From Spartobacteria bacterium (GTDB lineage: Bacteria; Verrucomicrobiota; Verrucomicrobiia; Chthoniobacterales; UBA10450), in assembly GCA_003167555.1 (NCBI GenBank), contig PMSN01000010.1:80973-144972 (forward strand): a stretch of 64,000 nucleotides of DNA. The letters are read 5' to 3'. How positions within the stretch are numbered: position 1 is the stretch's first letter; every line of letters starts with the position of its first letter. Of this stretch, positions 37,283-46,241 are shown piece by piece. The position numbers and the translations under genes are program-made. Below the pieces are notes generated by a model. It saw nothing but the letters and a program-made list of their open reading frames with translations, ran no database searches and had not been told where the DNA came from.

Positions 37283-38665
37283 ATGTCACTTCTGATCAAA
37301 GGCGGGGAAATCGTGACCGGCGATGAGCACTTCATCGGCGACATCTACTGCGAGCACGAGCGGATCACACACATCGATCGCAACATCGATGCGCCGCCCG
37401 GCGCGGAAGTGATTAATGCGAGCGGGAAGTATGTCTTTCCCGGTTTTATCGATCCGCATACGCACATTTATCTCCCGTTCATGGGGGCGTTTTCGAAAGA
37501 CACTTACGAGACCGGGAGCAAGGCGGCGCTTGTCGGTGGGACGACAACGATTTTCGAAATGGTTTGCCCATCGCGCTCGATGAGTGCGGCGGAAGGATTC
37601 GCGCTTTGGAACGAGCAGAGCGCGGGCAAATCGGCCTGCGATTATACCTATCACATGGGCGTGACGAAGTTCGACGCCGAGAGCGCGGAGCAACTGCGCG
37701 AGATCGTGAAGGCCGGAGTTTCGTCCTTCAAAATTTTTCTCGCTTACAAAGGCGCGTTCGGGATCGACGACGCGGAGCTCTATCAGACATTGAAACTCGC
37801 GAAAGAACTCGGCGTAATCGTGACGGCCCATTGCGAAAACGAAACGCTCGTCGCTGAGCGCCAGAAAGAATTGTTGGCCGCGGGAAAAGCCGGTCCAGAG
37901 CAACATCACGAGAGCCGGCCGCCACGCGTGGAAGCGGAAGGGGTCCATCATTTGATGACGTTTGCCGAACTGACCGGCGCGCACGTTTACATCGTCCACC
38001 TCAGTTGCGACGAAGCGCTGCGCGAAGCGCTCGCGGCCCGGCATCGCGGCGTAAATGTCTCGATCGAGACGCTGATTCAATATCTCGTGCTTGATAAGAC
38101 AGATGCGGAGCGCGCGGATTTCGAAGGAGCGAAGTTCGTCATGTCCCCTCCCCTGCGCGACAAGCGGAATCAGGAAATTCTTTGGAACGGTTTGCGGAGC
38201 GGTCTCGTGAATACGGTCGCGACGGACCACGCGCCCTTCGATTTCAAAACGCAAAAGCCAATGGGCCGCGACGATTTCACAAAGATCCCAAACGGCATTC
38301 CGTCGCTGGAAGATCGCGTGAACCTGCTCTTCACGCACGGAGTGAAAACCGGCCGGCTCGATCTCCACACGTTCGTGAATGTGGCCAGCACAAACGCGGC
38401 GAAGATTTTCGGCCTCTTCCCGCGGAAAGGCGCGATCCAGATCGGCGCCGATGCTGATCTCGTGATTTACGATCCGGAATATCGCGGGATGATCTCCGCC
38501 ACGACCCAGGCGATGAACGTGGATTACAGCGCGTTCGAAGGCTGGAAGATCGAGGGACGGCCGAGCGTGGTCACGGTCCGCGGCGAAGTCGCGGTCCGCG
38601 ACGGGAAATTCGTCGGCACAATTGGCCGCGGGAAATTTCTCGCTCGGGCGACGACACATTTTTAA
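37283..38665 (+). CDS. hydA: Dihydropyrimidinase (cyclic amidohydrolase)
   Basis: A 460-aa binuclear zinc amidohydrolase that opens the dihydropyrimidine ring to N-carbamoyl-beta-alanine or its methyl analogue. All metal ligands are visible: His59 and His61 (FIDPHTHIY), Lys150 (SFKIF, carboxylated in the family), His183 (TAHCEN), His239 (IVHLS) and Asp315 (ATDHAPF). The C-terminal DADLVIYDPEYRGMIS is typical of D-hydantoinase/dihydropyrimidinase. Context favours dihydropyrimidinase over hydantoinase. The next gene begins 2 bp after its stop. Confidence 0.92.
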   Translation: MSLLIKGGEIVTGDEHFIGDIYCEHERITHIDRNIDAPPGAEVINASGKYVFPGFIDPHTHIYLPFMGAFSKDTYETGSKAALVGGTTTIFEMVCPSRSMSAAEGFALWNEQSAGKSACDYTYHMGVTKFDAESAEQLREIVKAGVSSFKIFLAYKGAFGIDDAELYQTLKLAKELGVIVTAHCENETLVAERQKELLAAGKAGPEQHHESRPPRVEAEGVHHLMTFAELTGAHVYIVHLSCDEALREALAARHRGVNVSIETLIQYLVLDKTDAERADFEGAKFVMSPPLRDKRNQEILWNGLRSGLVNTVATDHAPFDFKTQKPMGRDDFTKIPNGIPSLEDRVNLLFTHGVKTGRLDLHTFVNVASTNAAKIFGLFPRKGAIQIGADADLVIYDPEYRGMISATTQAMNVDYSAFEGWKIEGRPSVVTVRGEVAVRDGKFVGTIGRGKFLARATTHF

Positions 38666-38667
38666 GC

Positions 38668-39429
38668 ATGGAACGGCTGATTACACGACGTCGATTCGTC
38701 GATCTCGGACTTTGGAGCACAGCCGCGCTCGTCTGCGGAAAAGCTACTTCGGCGCGCGCCGAAACGAGACGTGGAGCCCGATTGCTTGCGCGTCCGACGA
38801 AACCGAAGCTGCGCGCGCCAGCAGGAAGGCACTCCTTCGGGTTGGCGACTGGACGCGATGGCTACCTGTCGGTTCCGTCAAGTTACCGGCCCGAGAAGCC
38901 GATTCCGTTCATCCTTATGTTGCACGGAGCTCTCGGGAGCGGAGGCCTCGAAGTTTTCTGCGAAGGCGCCGCGAAGGAAGGAATCGCGGTGGCGGTGCCG
39001 GATTCCCGCGGACGCACCTGGGATCGGATCAGGGGTAGCTTTGGTCCCGACATCGATTTTCTGGATCGCGTCCTTCAGTTTACCTTCGACCGCGTTAACG
39101 TCGATCCGCGGCGGCTCGCGATCGCCGGATTTTCGGATGGCGGGTCCTACGCGCTTTCGGTTGGATTATCCAACGGCGATCTCTTCAGCCATGTGATCGC
39201 GTACTCGCCCGAGTTCGTCGCGGCGCCCATTCGTTTCGGTAAACCGCCCATCCTCATCATGCACGGAGTGCAGGACGAAATCCTTTCGGTCAATTTGTCG
39301 GAGACCATGGTGCGTCAGTTGGAGCGTTCGGGTTACTCGGTAAAATTCACCGAGTTTACAGGCGGTCACATGATGAGGCCTGATCTGGTCAAGGAGTCGT
39401 TGCGTTGGTTCGTCGGAACAGGTCGGTGA
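38668..39429 (+). CDS. Exported alpha/beta hydrolase (PHB depolymerase/phospholipase-like)
   Basis: A 253-aa alpha/beta hydrolase that starts 2 bp after the dihydropyrimidinase stop, suggesting cotranscription. The N-terminus TRRRFVDLGLWSTAALVCG looks like a twin-arginine signal. The nucleophile elbow is GFSDGG, with candidate Asp in HGVQDEIL and His in TGGHMM. LMLHGALGSGG supplies the oxyanion region. Its substrate is not evident and it has no known place in pyrimidine degradation; an esterase or carboxylesterase function is likely. Confidence 0.75.
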   Translation: MERLITRRRFVDLGLWSTAALVCGKATSARAETRRGARLLARPTKPKLRAPAGRHSFGLATGRDGYLSVPSSYRPEKPIPFILMLHGALGSGGLEVFCEGAAKEGIAVAVPDSRGRTWDRIRGSFGPDIDFLDRVLQFTFDRVNVDPRRLAIAGFSDGGSYALSVGLSNGDLFSHVIAYSPEFVAAPIRFGKPPILIMHGVQDEILSVNLSETMVRQLERSGYSVKFTEFTGGHMMRPDLVKESLRWFVGTGR

Positions 39430-39478
39430 GTCCCGCAAGGCGCCGTCATCATTCAAGGGAATCGCTTCGATCGCGAGC

Positions 39479-40981
39479 ATGAGCACGAGGGAACCAGCGC
39501 CGAGCGAAATGCCAGATGCTCGCCTCTACAACGCCGATCTTGCGCCGGTGTCGCCGGAGCGCCGCACCTGGGGCGTGGCGAGTTATGCCGCGCTCTGGAT
39601 TTCGATGTCGGCCTGCATTCCGACTTACATGCTCGCGTCGTCGCTGATCGGTGGCGGGATGAATTGGTGGCAGGCGATCATGACGATTTTCCTCGGCAAT
39701 CTCATCGTGCTCGTTCCGATGGTTCTGAACGCGCACGCCGGGACGCGTTACGGAATTCCGTTTCCGGTTTTCTGCCGCGCCTCGTTCGGCACGCGGGGCG
39801 CGAATGTTCCAGCACTGATGCGCGCGTTCGTCGCGTGCGGCTGGTTCGGCATCCAAACGTGGATCGGCGGAAACGCGATCTACAAAATTCTCGCGGTGTT
39901 TTTCCCGTCCCTCATCGCAGCGGACGCCGCGACAGCGTTCGGCATCACGCTGCCGCAGTTCCTTTGCTTCCTCTTTTTCTGGGGCATCAACATGTTCGTC
40001 GTTTACAAAGGAATCGATTCGATCCGGATTTTGTTGAACATCAAAGCGCCGCTTCTCATCGCGCTCGGCTTGCTTCTGCTCTGGTGGGCGTATCGCAACG
40101 CCGGCGGCTTCGGTCCGATTCTCTCGCAGCCTTCAGCGTTCGATCCCGGCCAACCGAAGAGCGGCAAGTTCTTTGCGTTTTTCGTCCCGGCGCTTACCGG
40201 CATGATCGGGTTCTGGGCCACGCTCTCGCTGAACATTCCTGATTTTTCCCGTTACGCGCGCTCGCAACGCGACCAGGTCATCGGGCAAACGCTCGGCCTG
40301 CCGCTGACGATGGCGCTTTACGCTTTCATCGGCGTCGCGGTTACATCGGCAACAACGATCATTTACGGCCAGACGATTTGGGATCCAGTCGACGTGCTGA
40401 CGCGTTTCAAAAATCCGGCCGTGCTCGTGGTGGCGATGCTCGCACTTTGCATCGCAACGCTGGCGACCAACATCGCGGCGAACGTCGTGAGCCCCGCGAA
40501 TGATTTTTCGCATCTCGCGCCCCACCGGATTTCGTTTCGCATCGGCGGGTTGATCACGGGCCTGGTCGGGATCGTGATGATGCCGTGGAAACTCGTGGCC
40601 GATCCGTCCGGTTACATTTTCACCTGGCTGGTCGGGTACAGCGCGCTTCTCGGACCCATCGGTGGAATCATGATCGCGGATTATTTTGTCTGGCGCCGGA
40701 GACAACTCGACGTGCCGGATTTGTATCGCGCAAACGGCCGCTATCGCTTCACCAACGGCGTGAGCATGGTCGCGATGATCGCGTTGGTCGTCGCCGTCCT
40801 GCCGAATCTGCCCGGCTTTCTTGTGAACGTGAAACTTCTCGACGCCGCGAGCACGCCGCGCTTTTTCGTCGCGCTTTATGATTATGCGTGGTTCGTTGGC
40901 TTCGCGATCGCCTTCATCGTCTATCTCGCACTGCGCTTCGCTTCTTCTAAAAATGAAAACGCCAGACCTGCCACCATTTGA
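39479..40981 (+). CDS. NCS1-family nucleobase permease
   Basis: A 500-aa inner-membrane transporter with about 12 hydrophobic spans. The N-terminal [21 protein letters not shown] and later [24 protein letters not shown] and [14 protein letters not shown] are characteristic of the NCS1 (cytosine/uracil/allantoin/hydantoin) family. In this gene run it probably imports uracil, thymine or a dihydro- or hydantoin-type substrate. The last 29 bp overlap the start of the aminotransferase gene. Confidence 0.9.
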   Translation: MSTREPAPSEMPDARLYNADLAPVSPERRTWGVASYAALWISMSACIPTYMLASSLIGGGMNWWQAIMTIFLGNLIVLVPMVLNAHAGTRYGIPFPVFCRASFGTRGANVPALMRAFVACGWFGIQTWIGGNAIYKILAVFFPSLIAADAATAFGITLPQFLCFLFFWGINMFVVYKGIDSIRILLNIKAPLLIALGLLLLWWAYRNAGGFGPILSQPSAFDPGQPKSGKFFAFFVPALTGMIGFWATLSLNIPDFSRYARSQRDQVIGQTLGLPLTMALYAFIGVAVTSATTIIYGQTIWDPVDVLTRFKNPAVLVVAMLALCIATLATNIAANVVSPANDFSHLAPHRISFRIGGLITGLVGIVMMPWKLVADPSGYIFTWLVGYSALLGPIGGIMIADYFVWRRRQLDVPDLYRANGRYRFTNGVSMVAMIALVVAVLPNLPGFLVNVKLLDAASTPRFFVALYDYAWFVGFAIAFIVYLALRFASSKNENARPATI

Positions 40982-42293
40982 TTATCAACCAAAGCCGTAT
41001 GCCGGCCCGTCCGCCGACGAAGTCCTCCAGCTCCGCAAACAATTCCTCAATCCGGGAATTTTTCTCTACTACAAAAAACCGGTCATGTTCGTCGAAGGCC
41101 GGATGCAGTATCTCTTCGACGAAACCGGGCGGCGTTATCTGGATGCGCTGGCCGGCATCGTGACGGTGAGCGTGGGGCATTGCCATCCGCACGTGGTCGA
41201 AGCGGCCAACCGGCAGAACGAGACGCTCCAACATTCCACGACGATTTATTTGCACCCGAACATCGCGGAATACGCCGAGCAGCTGGCTGCGAAAATGCCG
41301 GGCAATCTCAAGGTCTGCTACTTCGTCAACTCCGGCTCCGAGGCGAACGATCTCGCGCTGATGATGGCGCGCGCTTACACCGGCAACTACGACATGATTG
41401 CACTGCGCAATTCCTATCACGGCGGCAATGCCTCTACGATGGGTCTCACTTCGCACAGCACCTGGAAGTTCAACGTGCCGCATAGTTTCGGCGTGCATCA
41501 CGCGATCACGCCCGACCCGTATCGCGGGGCGTGGGGACGCGACGATGCGGACGCCGGGGAAAAATACGCGGCGGATGTGAAGGACCTGATTCAGTTCGGC
41601 ACCTCAGGTCAGGTCGCGGGGTTTATCGCGGAATCGATCCAGGGTGTGGGCGGTGTCGTTGTATTTCCCGACGGATACCTGAAGCACGCTTACGAACACG
41701 TGCGCGGGGCCGGAGGAGTTTGCATCGCGGATGAAGTGCAAGCCGGCTTCGGGCGAACCGGCACGCACTTCTGGGGCTTCGAAACGCAGGGCGTGATTCC
41801 GGATATCGTGACGATGGCGAAAGGAATCGGAAATGGGTGCCCGCTCGCGGCCGTGGTCACCTCGCCGGAAATTGCTGCGACATTGGCGAAGCGGATTCAC
41901 TTCAACACGTTTGGCGGAAATCCGGTGGTGTGCGCGCAAGGCAAAGCGGTGCTGGAAGTGATCGAGCGCGAGAAACTCCAGGCCAATTCGCTGAAGTTAG
42001 GCGGACAGATTTCGGCCGGGCTGGAAAAGTTGAAGGAGAAGCACAACATCATCGGCGATGTGCGCGGCAAAGGTTTGATGCTGGGGATCGAACTGGTGAA
42101 AGATCGCGCGACAAAAGAACCGGCGAAAGCCGAGTGCGCGCAGGTGCTGGAGAGCGCGCGAGAGATGGGATTGCTGCTCGGCAAAGGTGGATTGCACGGA
42201 CAGACAGTGCGGTTCGCTCCGCCCATGTGCATCACAAAAGCGGACGCAGATTTTCTGCTGGAGGTTTTGGATCGCGCGTTCGGGGGGCTTTAA
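40953..42293 (+). CDS. Class III aminotransferase (AGXT2/beta-alanine-pyruvate type)
   Basis: A 446-aa PLP enzyme. The ATG at 40953 inside the end of the permease gene is preferred over the upstream opening at 40878 because it gives the family N-terminus. [35 protein letters not shown] and [15 protein letters not shown] (PLP lysine) are intact. Closest by eye are alanine-glyoxylate aminotransferase 2 and 3-amino-2-methylpropionate-pyruvate transaminases. Here it would convert beta-alanine or beta-aminoisobutyrate to the semialdehyde used by the MMSDH, completing the pathway. Last gene of the run; an inverted-repeat element follows. Confidence 0.88.
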   Translation: MKTPDLPPFDYQPKPYAGPSADEVLQLRKQFLNPGIFLYYKKPVMFVEGRMQYLFDETGRRYLDALAGIVTVSVGHCHPHVVEAANRQNETLQHSTTIYLHPNIAEYAEQLAAKMPGNLKVCYFVNSGSEANDLALMMARAYTGNYDMIALRNSYHGGNASTMGLTSHSTWKFNVPHSFGVHHAITPDPYRGAWGRDDADAGEKYAADVKDLIQFGTSGQVAGFIAESIQGVGGVVVFPDGYLKHAYEHVRGAGGVCIADEVQAGFGRTGTHFWGFETQGVIPDIVTMAKGIGNGCPLAAVVTSPEIAATLAKRIHFNTFGGNPVVCAQGKAVLEVIEREKLQANSLKLGGQISAGLEKLKEKHNIIGDVRGKGLMLGIELVKDRATKEPAKAECAQVLESAREMGLLLGKGGLHGQTVRFAPPMCITKADADFLLEVLDRAFGGL

Positions 42294-42305
42294 CGCGGAT
42301 GTCTT

Positions 42306-42446
42306 GGGGAGCGCAGGCTGCCAGCCTGCTTGTCTCGGCAGCTTGCCGAGACGCATGCTCGACTTGCCACGGCGCGAAAGCATGATGCGTCGTTAGATGT
42401 TGCCGGCAAGCTGCCGGCAACTGCAGGCTGGCAGCCTGCGCTCCCC
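42306..42446. repeat. 141-bp element with perfect 24-bp inverted ends and internal hairpins
   Basis: The first 24 bp (GGGGAGCGCAGGCTGCC...) are the exact reverse complement of the last 24. Each arm is itself a palindrome around GCAGGCTG/CAGCCTGC. Two more hairpins lie inside (TCTCGGCA/TGCCGAGA and TTGCCGGCA/TGCCGGCAA). There is no ORF. It lies between convergent genes and may be a MITE-like or REP-cluster element and double as a terminator. Confidence 0.85.
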
Positions 42447-42466
42447 AGAAGCAGCCGCGCACCCGC

Positions 42467-43411
42467 TCACTGATGCGAAGTTTCTATTTGCGGTTCGATG
42501 CTGAAGCCGGCAATCAGTTCTCCGCCCGGCGGAATCTCCTGAATCCCTTCCTTTTTCTCGAACGCACGCTGCTCGTGATGATCGGTCAACCCCCAGCACG
42601 GTTCGACGCAGAGAAAGGAACCGCCATCCGACCACAAGGTCAGATAGGGAACACTCGTTAGGTCAAGGGCGACAGCTCGCCCGCTCGGCGGATCGGTGAA
42701 AGTGAAGGTGCGATCCGGGACGTCTACTAATTCGAGAATGTAAGACCCTTGCAGCTTCTCTTTCGGGAAAGGCATCTCGCCGCCGGCAAATCGAATGTCC
42801 TCCGTTTCGCCGCTCAAATAATTATCCGGAGAAAAATGGCGACGGTAAAGACCGGCGGGCATTTCGAAACGGAAGGAGTCGAACGATGTCGCGGCGAAGC
42901 CGGGATGCAAACCGAAACCGACATGCGCGGTCAGCTCCGGCTCGTCGTTCCTGAACTTGAACGAGATCGAAATGCGGGCGCCTTCGATTCGATAGGTCAG
43001 ATCGAGTGAGACCTTGAGCGGATACTCCGTCGCCGAAAAATCCTCCGGCGTGATGCGATAAGTCAGTTCGTCGTCGCGATATGTTTCCACTCGATGCCAG
43101 ACCTTGCCGCGCAAAAAGCTGTGGGTGCCGCCGCGAATTTCGTGACCGCGGTAAAGCGTCTGCTCGTTCTTAATCCGGTGCAGATAATAACCCATCACCG
43201 TCGCGTGATTCGCCCAGCCTTTTTCAGGCTTGGCCATCTCGTTATCGCGATTCAGAAAACCAATCCACTCGCCGACCGCATTTCGCCGCGCCACGCTGAT
43301 TAATTCCGCGCCGAGCCGTGAGACGATGAGGCGAAGTCCGTTCTCTTCGTCGGTCAGAACGTCGAGGAGACGCTCGCCCTGCTTATCTTCGCGCTGCGAA
43401 AATTTCATCAC
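42467..43411 (-). CDS. Aldose 1-epimerase family protein
   Basis: A 314-aa beta-sandwich protein of the galactose mutarotase superfamily. Family segments are a GGTHSFLRGKVWH loop, HVGFGLHPGFA with the likely catalytic His, and LWSDGGSFLCVEPCWGLTDHH with the likely catalytic Glu. No signal peptide. It would interconvert anomers of a free or phosphorylated sugar. It starts 3 bp after the glutamate dehydrogenase stop on the same strand, so the two are probably cotranscribed. Confidence 0.82.
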   Translation of the reverse strand: MMKFSQREDKQGERLLDVLTDEENGLRLIVSRLGAELISVARRNAVGEWIGFLNRDNEMAKPEKGWANHATVMGYYLHRIKNEQTLYRGHEIRGGTHSFLRGKVWHRVETYRDDELTYRITPEDFSATEYPLKVSLDLTYRIEGARISISFKFRNDEPELTAHVGFGLHPGFAATSFDSFRFEMPAGLYRRHFSPDNYLSGETEDIRFAGGEMPFPKEKLQGSYILELVDVPDRTFTFTDPPSGRAVALDLTSVPYLTLWSDGGSFLCVEPCWGLTDHHEQRAFEKKEGIQEIPPGGELIAGFSIEPQIETSHQ

Positions 43412-43414
43412 GCA

Positions 43415-44677
43415 TCATGGGAACAAGCCGCGCGAATGCTTCGCCTTCATGACGCGCTCGACCCCGATCGCCATGGCTGCAGTGCGATGGGAAACCTTGT
43501 GCGCTTTGGCCCGGCGAATGACTTGCGTGAACGAATGTTCGAGGATGCGGAAAAGTTTGTCGGTCACTTCCGTCTCCGTCCACATGAACGCCTGCAAGCC
43601 TTGCACCCATTCGAAGTAGGAAACGATCACACCGCCGGCGTTGCAGAGAATGTCCGGAATGATGAAGAGCTCATCCCAGCGCTCGTTGAGAATGAGATCG
43701 GCCTCCGGCGTGGTCGGACCATTCGCGCCTTCGGCGAGAATTCGGCACTTCAATTTCGCGGCATTTTTCGCGTTGATCACGCGATCGACCGCGGACGGGA
43801 CGAGCACATCGCACGGCATGGTCAGCATTTCGTTCGGATCGATCCGGTCGGCTTCGTCGAAAGCGCGCAGATTTCCCTTTTTCAGAACGTGCTGTTCCGC
43901 CTTCGCGACATCGATGCCTTTTGGATTGTAAAGCGCCACGGTCGCGTCGCTAATGCCGACTATTTTCATGCCCGTGTTGAGCGCGAGCGATAACGCCGCG
44001 ACCGAACCGACGTTGCCAAATCCTTGCACGATCGCGGTGCACTTTTCCGGATCCATTTTCAACATGTCCATCGCGCGCTCGATCAGATAAACGACGCCGC
44101 GCCCCGTGGCCTCACGGCGCCCTTCGGTGCCCCCGATCGAGACCGGCTTGCCAGTAACGATTTCGTTCACGCAATAGCCCTGGTGAACCGAATACGTGTC
44201 CATGAACCACGCCATGACCTGCTCGTTCGTGCCCATGTCCGGGCCCATGATGTCAGTGTGCGGGCCGACGAACGGAATCATCTCCTGCATGTAACGGCGC
44301 GAGACGGCTTCGAGTTCGTTGCGCGAGAGCTTGTGGGGATCGCACGCGACGCCGCCTTTGGCGCCGCCGTAGGGCAAATTCGCCAGCGCGCATTTCCAGC
44401 TCATCCACATGGCGAGCGCGGCGGTTTCACCCATGGAAAGATTGGGCGCGAAACGCGTTCCGCCTTTGGTCGGACCGAGCGTCAAGTGGTGTTGAACGCG
44501 ATAGCCCTGGAAAGTTTGGGTGCTGCCGTCATCCATGTGCACCGGCAGAGTGACCGCCATGGCACGCTTCGGGAGCATGAGCCGATCGCGATCGTTCGGA
44601 TTGATCTGCAAATACTCGGCAATGACCTGGAACTGGTCGCAGGCCATCTGGAAAACTTCGTCGTTGTAAATACTCAT
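43415..44677 (-). CDS. gdhA: Glu/Leu/Phe/Val dehydrogenase, probable glutamate dehydrogenase
   Basis: A 420-aa NAD(P)-dependent enzyme linking glutamate and 2-oxoglutarate plus ammonia. The catalytic lysine region PYGGAKGGV, the substrate-binding GPTKGGTRF, the Asp in GPDMGTNEQVM and the nucleotide loop VQGFGNVG are present. Length fits the hexameric bacterial/archaeal GDH type. Leucine or other amino-acid specificity is less likely but not excluded. It heads a two-gene unit with the epimerase-like gene. Confidence 0.9.
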   Translation of the reverse strand: MSIYNDEVFQMACDQFQVIAEYLQINPNDRDRLMLPKRAMAVTLPVHMDDGSTQTFQGYRVQHHLTLGPTKGGTRFAPNLSMGETAALAMWMSWKCALANLPYGGAKGGVACDPHKLSRNELEAVSRRYMQEMIPFVGPHTDIMGPDMGTNEQVMAWFMDTYSVHQGYCVNEIVTGKPVSIGGTEGRREATGRGVVYLIERAMDMLKMDPEKCTAIVQGFGNVGSVAALSLALNTGMKIVGISDATVALYNPKGIDVAKAEQHVLKKGNLRAFDEADRIDPNEMLTMPCDVLVPSAVDRVINAKNAAKLKCRILAEGANGPTTPEADLILNERWDELFIIPDILCNAGGVIVSYFEWVQGLQAFMWTETEVTDKLFRILEHSFTQVIRRAKAHKVSHRTAAMAIGVERVMKAKHSRGLFP

Positions 44678-44781
44678 AAAAGGGAAGGCGGAACCTAGAA
44701 CGTCCGGCCGGTGAATTCAGGTGGTATTTGCGCTCGGCGGATGAAACCGTCAAATCGAATTGGTGCTCCAAAATAGCAATT

Positions 44782-44917
44782 TGTCATTCCGAGCGGAGCC
44801 CGTTCGACTCACTTCGTTCGCTCAGGGTAAACTCCGCGGAGTCGAGGAACCCCGAACTAAATGGATTCCACGCCGCACACTAGCAGGACGGGATTCTTCG
44901 ACTACGCTCAGAATGAC
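44782..44917. repeat. Inverted-repeat element, TGTCATTCC variant
   Basis: It begins TGTCATTCCGAGCGGAG and ends ...GCTCAGAATGAC(C), an imperfect inverted pair 136 bp apart with internal GTCGAGGAACC and CTTCGAC words. It occupies most of the gap between divergent gdhA and the PLP-enzyme gene. Related in layout to the three elements at 46076, 54463 and 60546 but with different arms. Confidence 0.7.
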
Positions 44918-44922
44918 CGAAT

Positions 44923-46056
44923 ATGAGAACGAATCGCAAAATCCGGATTGAGACATTGGCGGTGCACGCCGGACACTCGATCGACGCCGCAACTGGCGCG
45001 GTCGCGATGCCGATCCATTTGTCCACGACGTTCGAGCGCGATGCGGAAGGCGGTTATCCGCACGGATACGTTTACGCGCGCGGCGCGAATCCCACGCGTG
45101 ATAGTCTCGAGCAAGGTCTGGCAGCGCTGGAAGGCGGTGAGAGCGCGGCGGCCTTCGGCTCCGGCCTGGCGGCATCGAGTGCAATCCTGCAAGCGCTCGC
45201 GCCCGGCGATCAAGTCATCGCGCCGACGGATGTTTATCACGGGATGACGAAGTTGTTGCGCGAGATTTACATGCGGTGGGGACTCGAAGTGAGCTTCGTC
45301 GACATGACAAGGATCGATGAGATCAAGCAGGCGTTCACTCCGAAAACAAAATTGATCTGGATCGAAACGCCATCCAATCCGCTCCTGAAAATCACTGACA
45401 TCTCTGCCGTCGCCGAAGCGGCCCACGGCGCGGGCGCGCTTTGCGCCTGCGACAATACATGGGCGCCGGTTGTGCAGCGACCGCTCGATCTCGGCGCGGA
45501 TTTCGTGATGCATTCGACCACGAAATATCTTGGTGGCCATTCCGATGTGATGGGCGGCGCCGTCATCGCCAGAAAAGCGGCGGGGTTTTTTGAGCGCGTC
45601 CGCGAAATCCAGGGCGCGAGCGGAGGAATTCCGTCACCCTTTGATTGCTGGTTGATCCTGCGCGGAATGCGCACCCTTCCCTGCCGGATGCGCGCGCATT
45701 CGGAGAACGCGCTCAAGATCGCCACGTGGCTCGTCGATCATCCGCGCGTGGACGCGGTGCATTATCCGGGACTTGCATCGCATGCCGGCCACGAGATCGC
45801 CGCGCGGCAGATGAGCGATTTCAGCGGGATGCTCTCGTTCGAAGTAGGAGGCGGCGCGGCGGCCGCGCTCGACGTGGCGGCGAAGACGGAGATTTTTATT
45901 CGCGCGACGAGCCTGGGCGGCGTGGAAAGTTTGATCGAGCACCGCGCCTCGATCAAAGGCGAAGATCCGCGCACGCCGCAGGGATTGCTCCGGCTTTCCA
46001 TCGGGCTCGAGCATCCGGACGATTTGATCGAGGATTTGGCGGAAGCGTTGGAGTAG
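44923..46056 (+). CDS. Trans-sulfuration PLP enzyme (cystathionine gamma-synthase/lyase type)
   Basis: A 377-aa member of the Cys/Met metabolism PLP family. ETLAVHAGHSIDAATGAVAMPIHLSTTF, the AFGSGLAASSAILQAL phosphate-binding loop, IWIETPSNPLLKITDI and the PLP-lysine segment HSTTKYLGGHSDVMGG are all present, with SLGGVESLIEHRAS near the end. Distinguishing cystathionine gamma-synthase, beta/gamma-lyase and methionine gamma-lyase from sequence is not safe. It stands alone between repeat elements. Confidence 0.88.
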   Translation: MRTNRKIRIETLAVHAGHSIDAATGAVAMPIHLSTTFERDAEGGYPHGYVYARGANPTRDSLEQGLAALEGGESAAAFGSGLAASSAILQALAPGDQVIAPTDVYHGMTKLLREIYMRWGLEVSFVDMTRIDEIKQAFTPKTKLIWIETPSNPLLKITDISAVAEAAHGAGALCACDNTWAPVVQRPLDLGADFVMHSTTKYLGGHSDVMGGAVIARKAAGFFERVREIQGASGGIPSPFDCWLILRGMRTLPCRMRAHSENALKIATWLVDHPRVDAVHYPGLASHAGHEIAARQMSDFSGMLSFEVGGGAAAALDVAAKTEIFIRATSLGGVESLIEHRASIKGEDPRTPQGLLRLSIGLEHPDDLIEDLAEALE

Positions 46057-46075
46057 CGAGCGGGGAACGAATGCC

Positions 46076-46215
46076 TGTCATCCCGAGCCGCGCAGACGGC
46101 GAGGGATCTCACAATAGGTAAAGCGCTAACGCGACATGGCCCGCGTTTCCTGCGCGCGAACCGTGAAACTTCTCGGGAGATGTCATCTACGCGTGTGAGG
46201 TCCCTCGGGATGACA
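46076..46215. repeat. TGTCATCCCGAG inverted-repeat element, copy A (140 bp)
   Basis: The left end reads TGTCATCCCGAGCCGCGCAG and continues GACGGCGAGGGATCTCACA. The right end is a shortened inverted version, GTGTGAGGTCCCTCGGGATGACA in two overlapping parts of the same arm. The interior holds AGCGCTAACGCG. It lies between convergent genes. It shares arms and interior words with the copies at 54463 and 60546. Confidence 0.85.
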
Positions 46216-46241
46216 AGCAAGAAATGACGCGATAGAACGGG

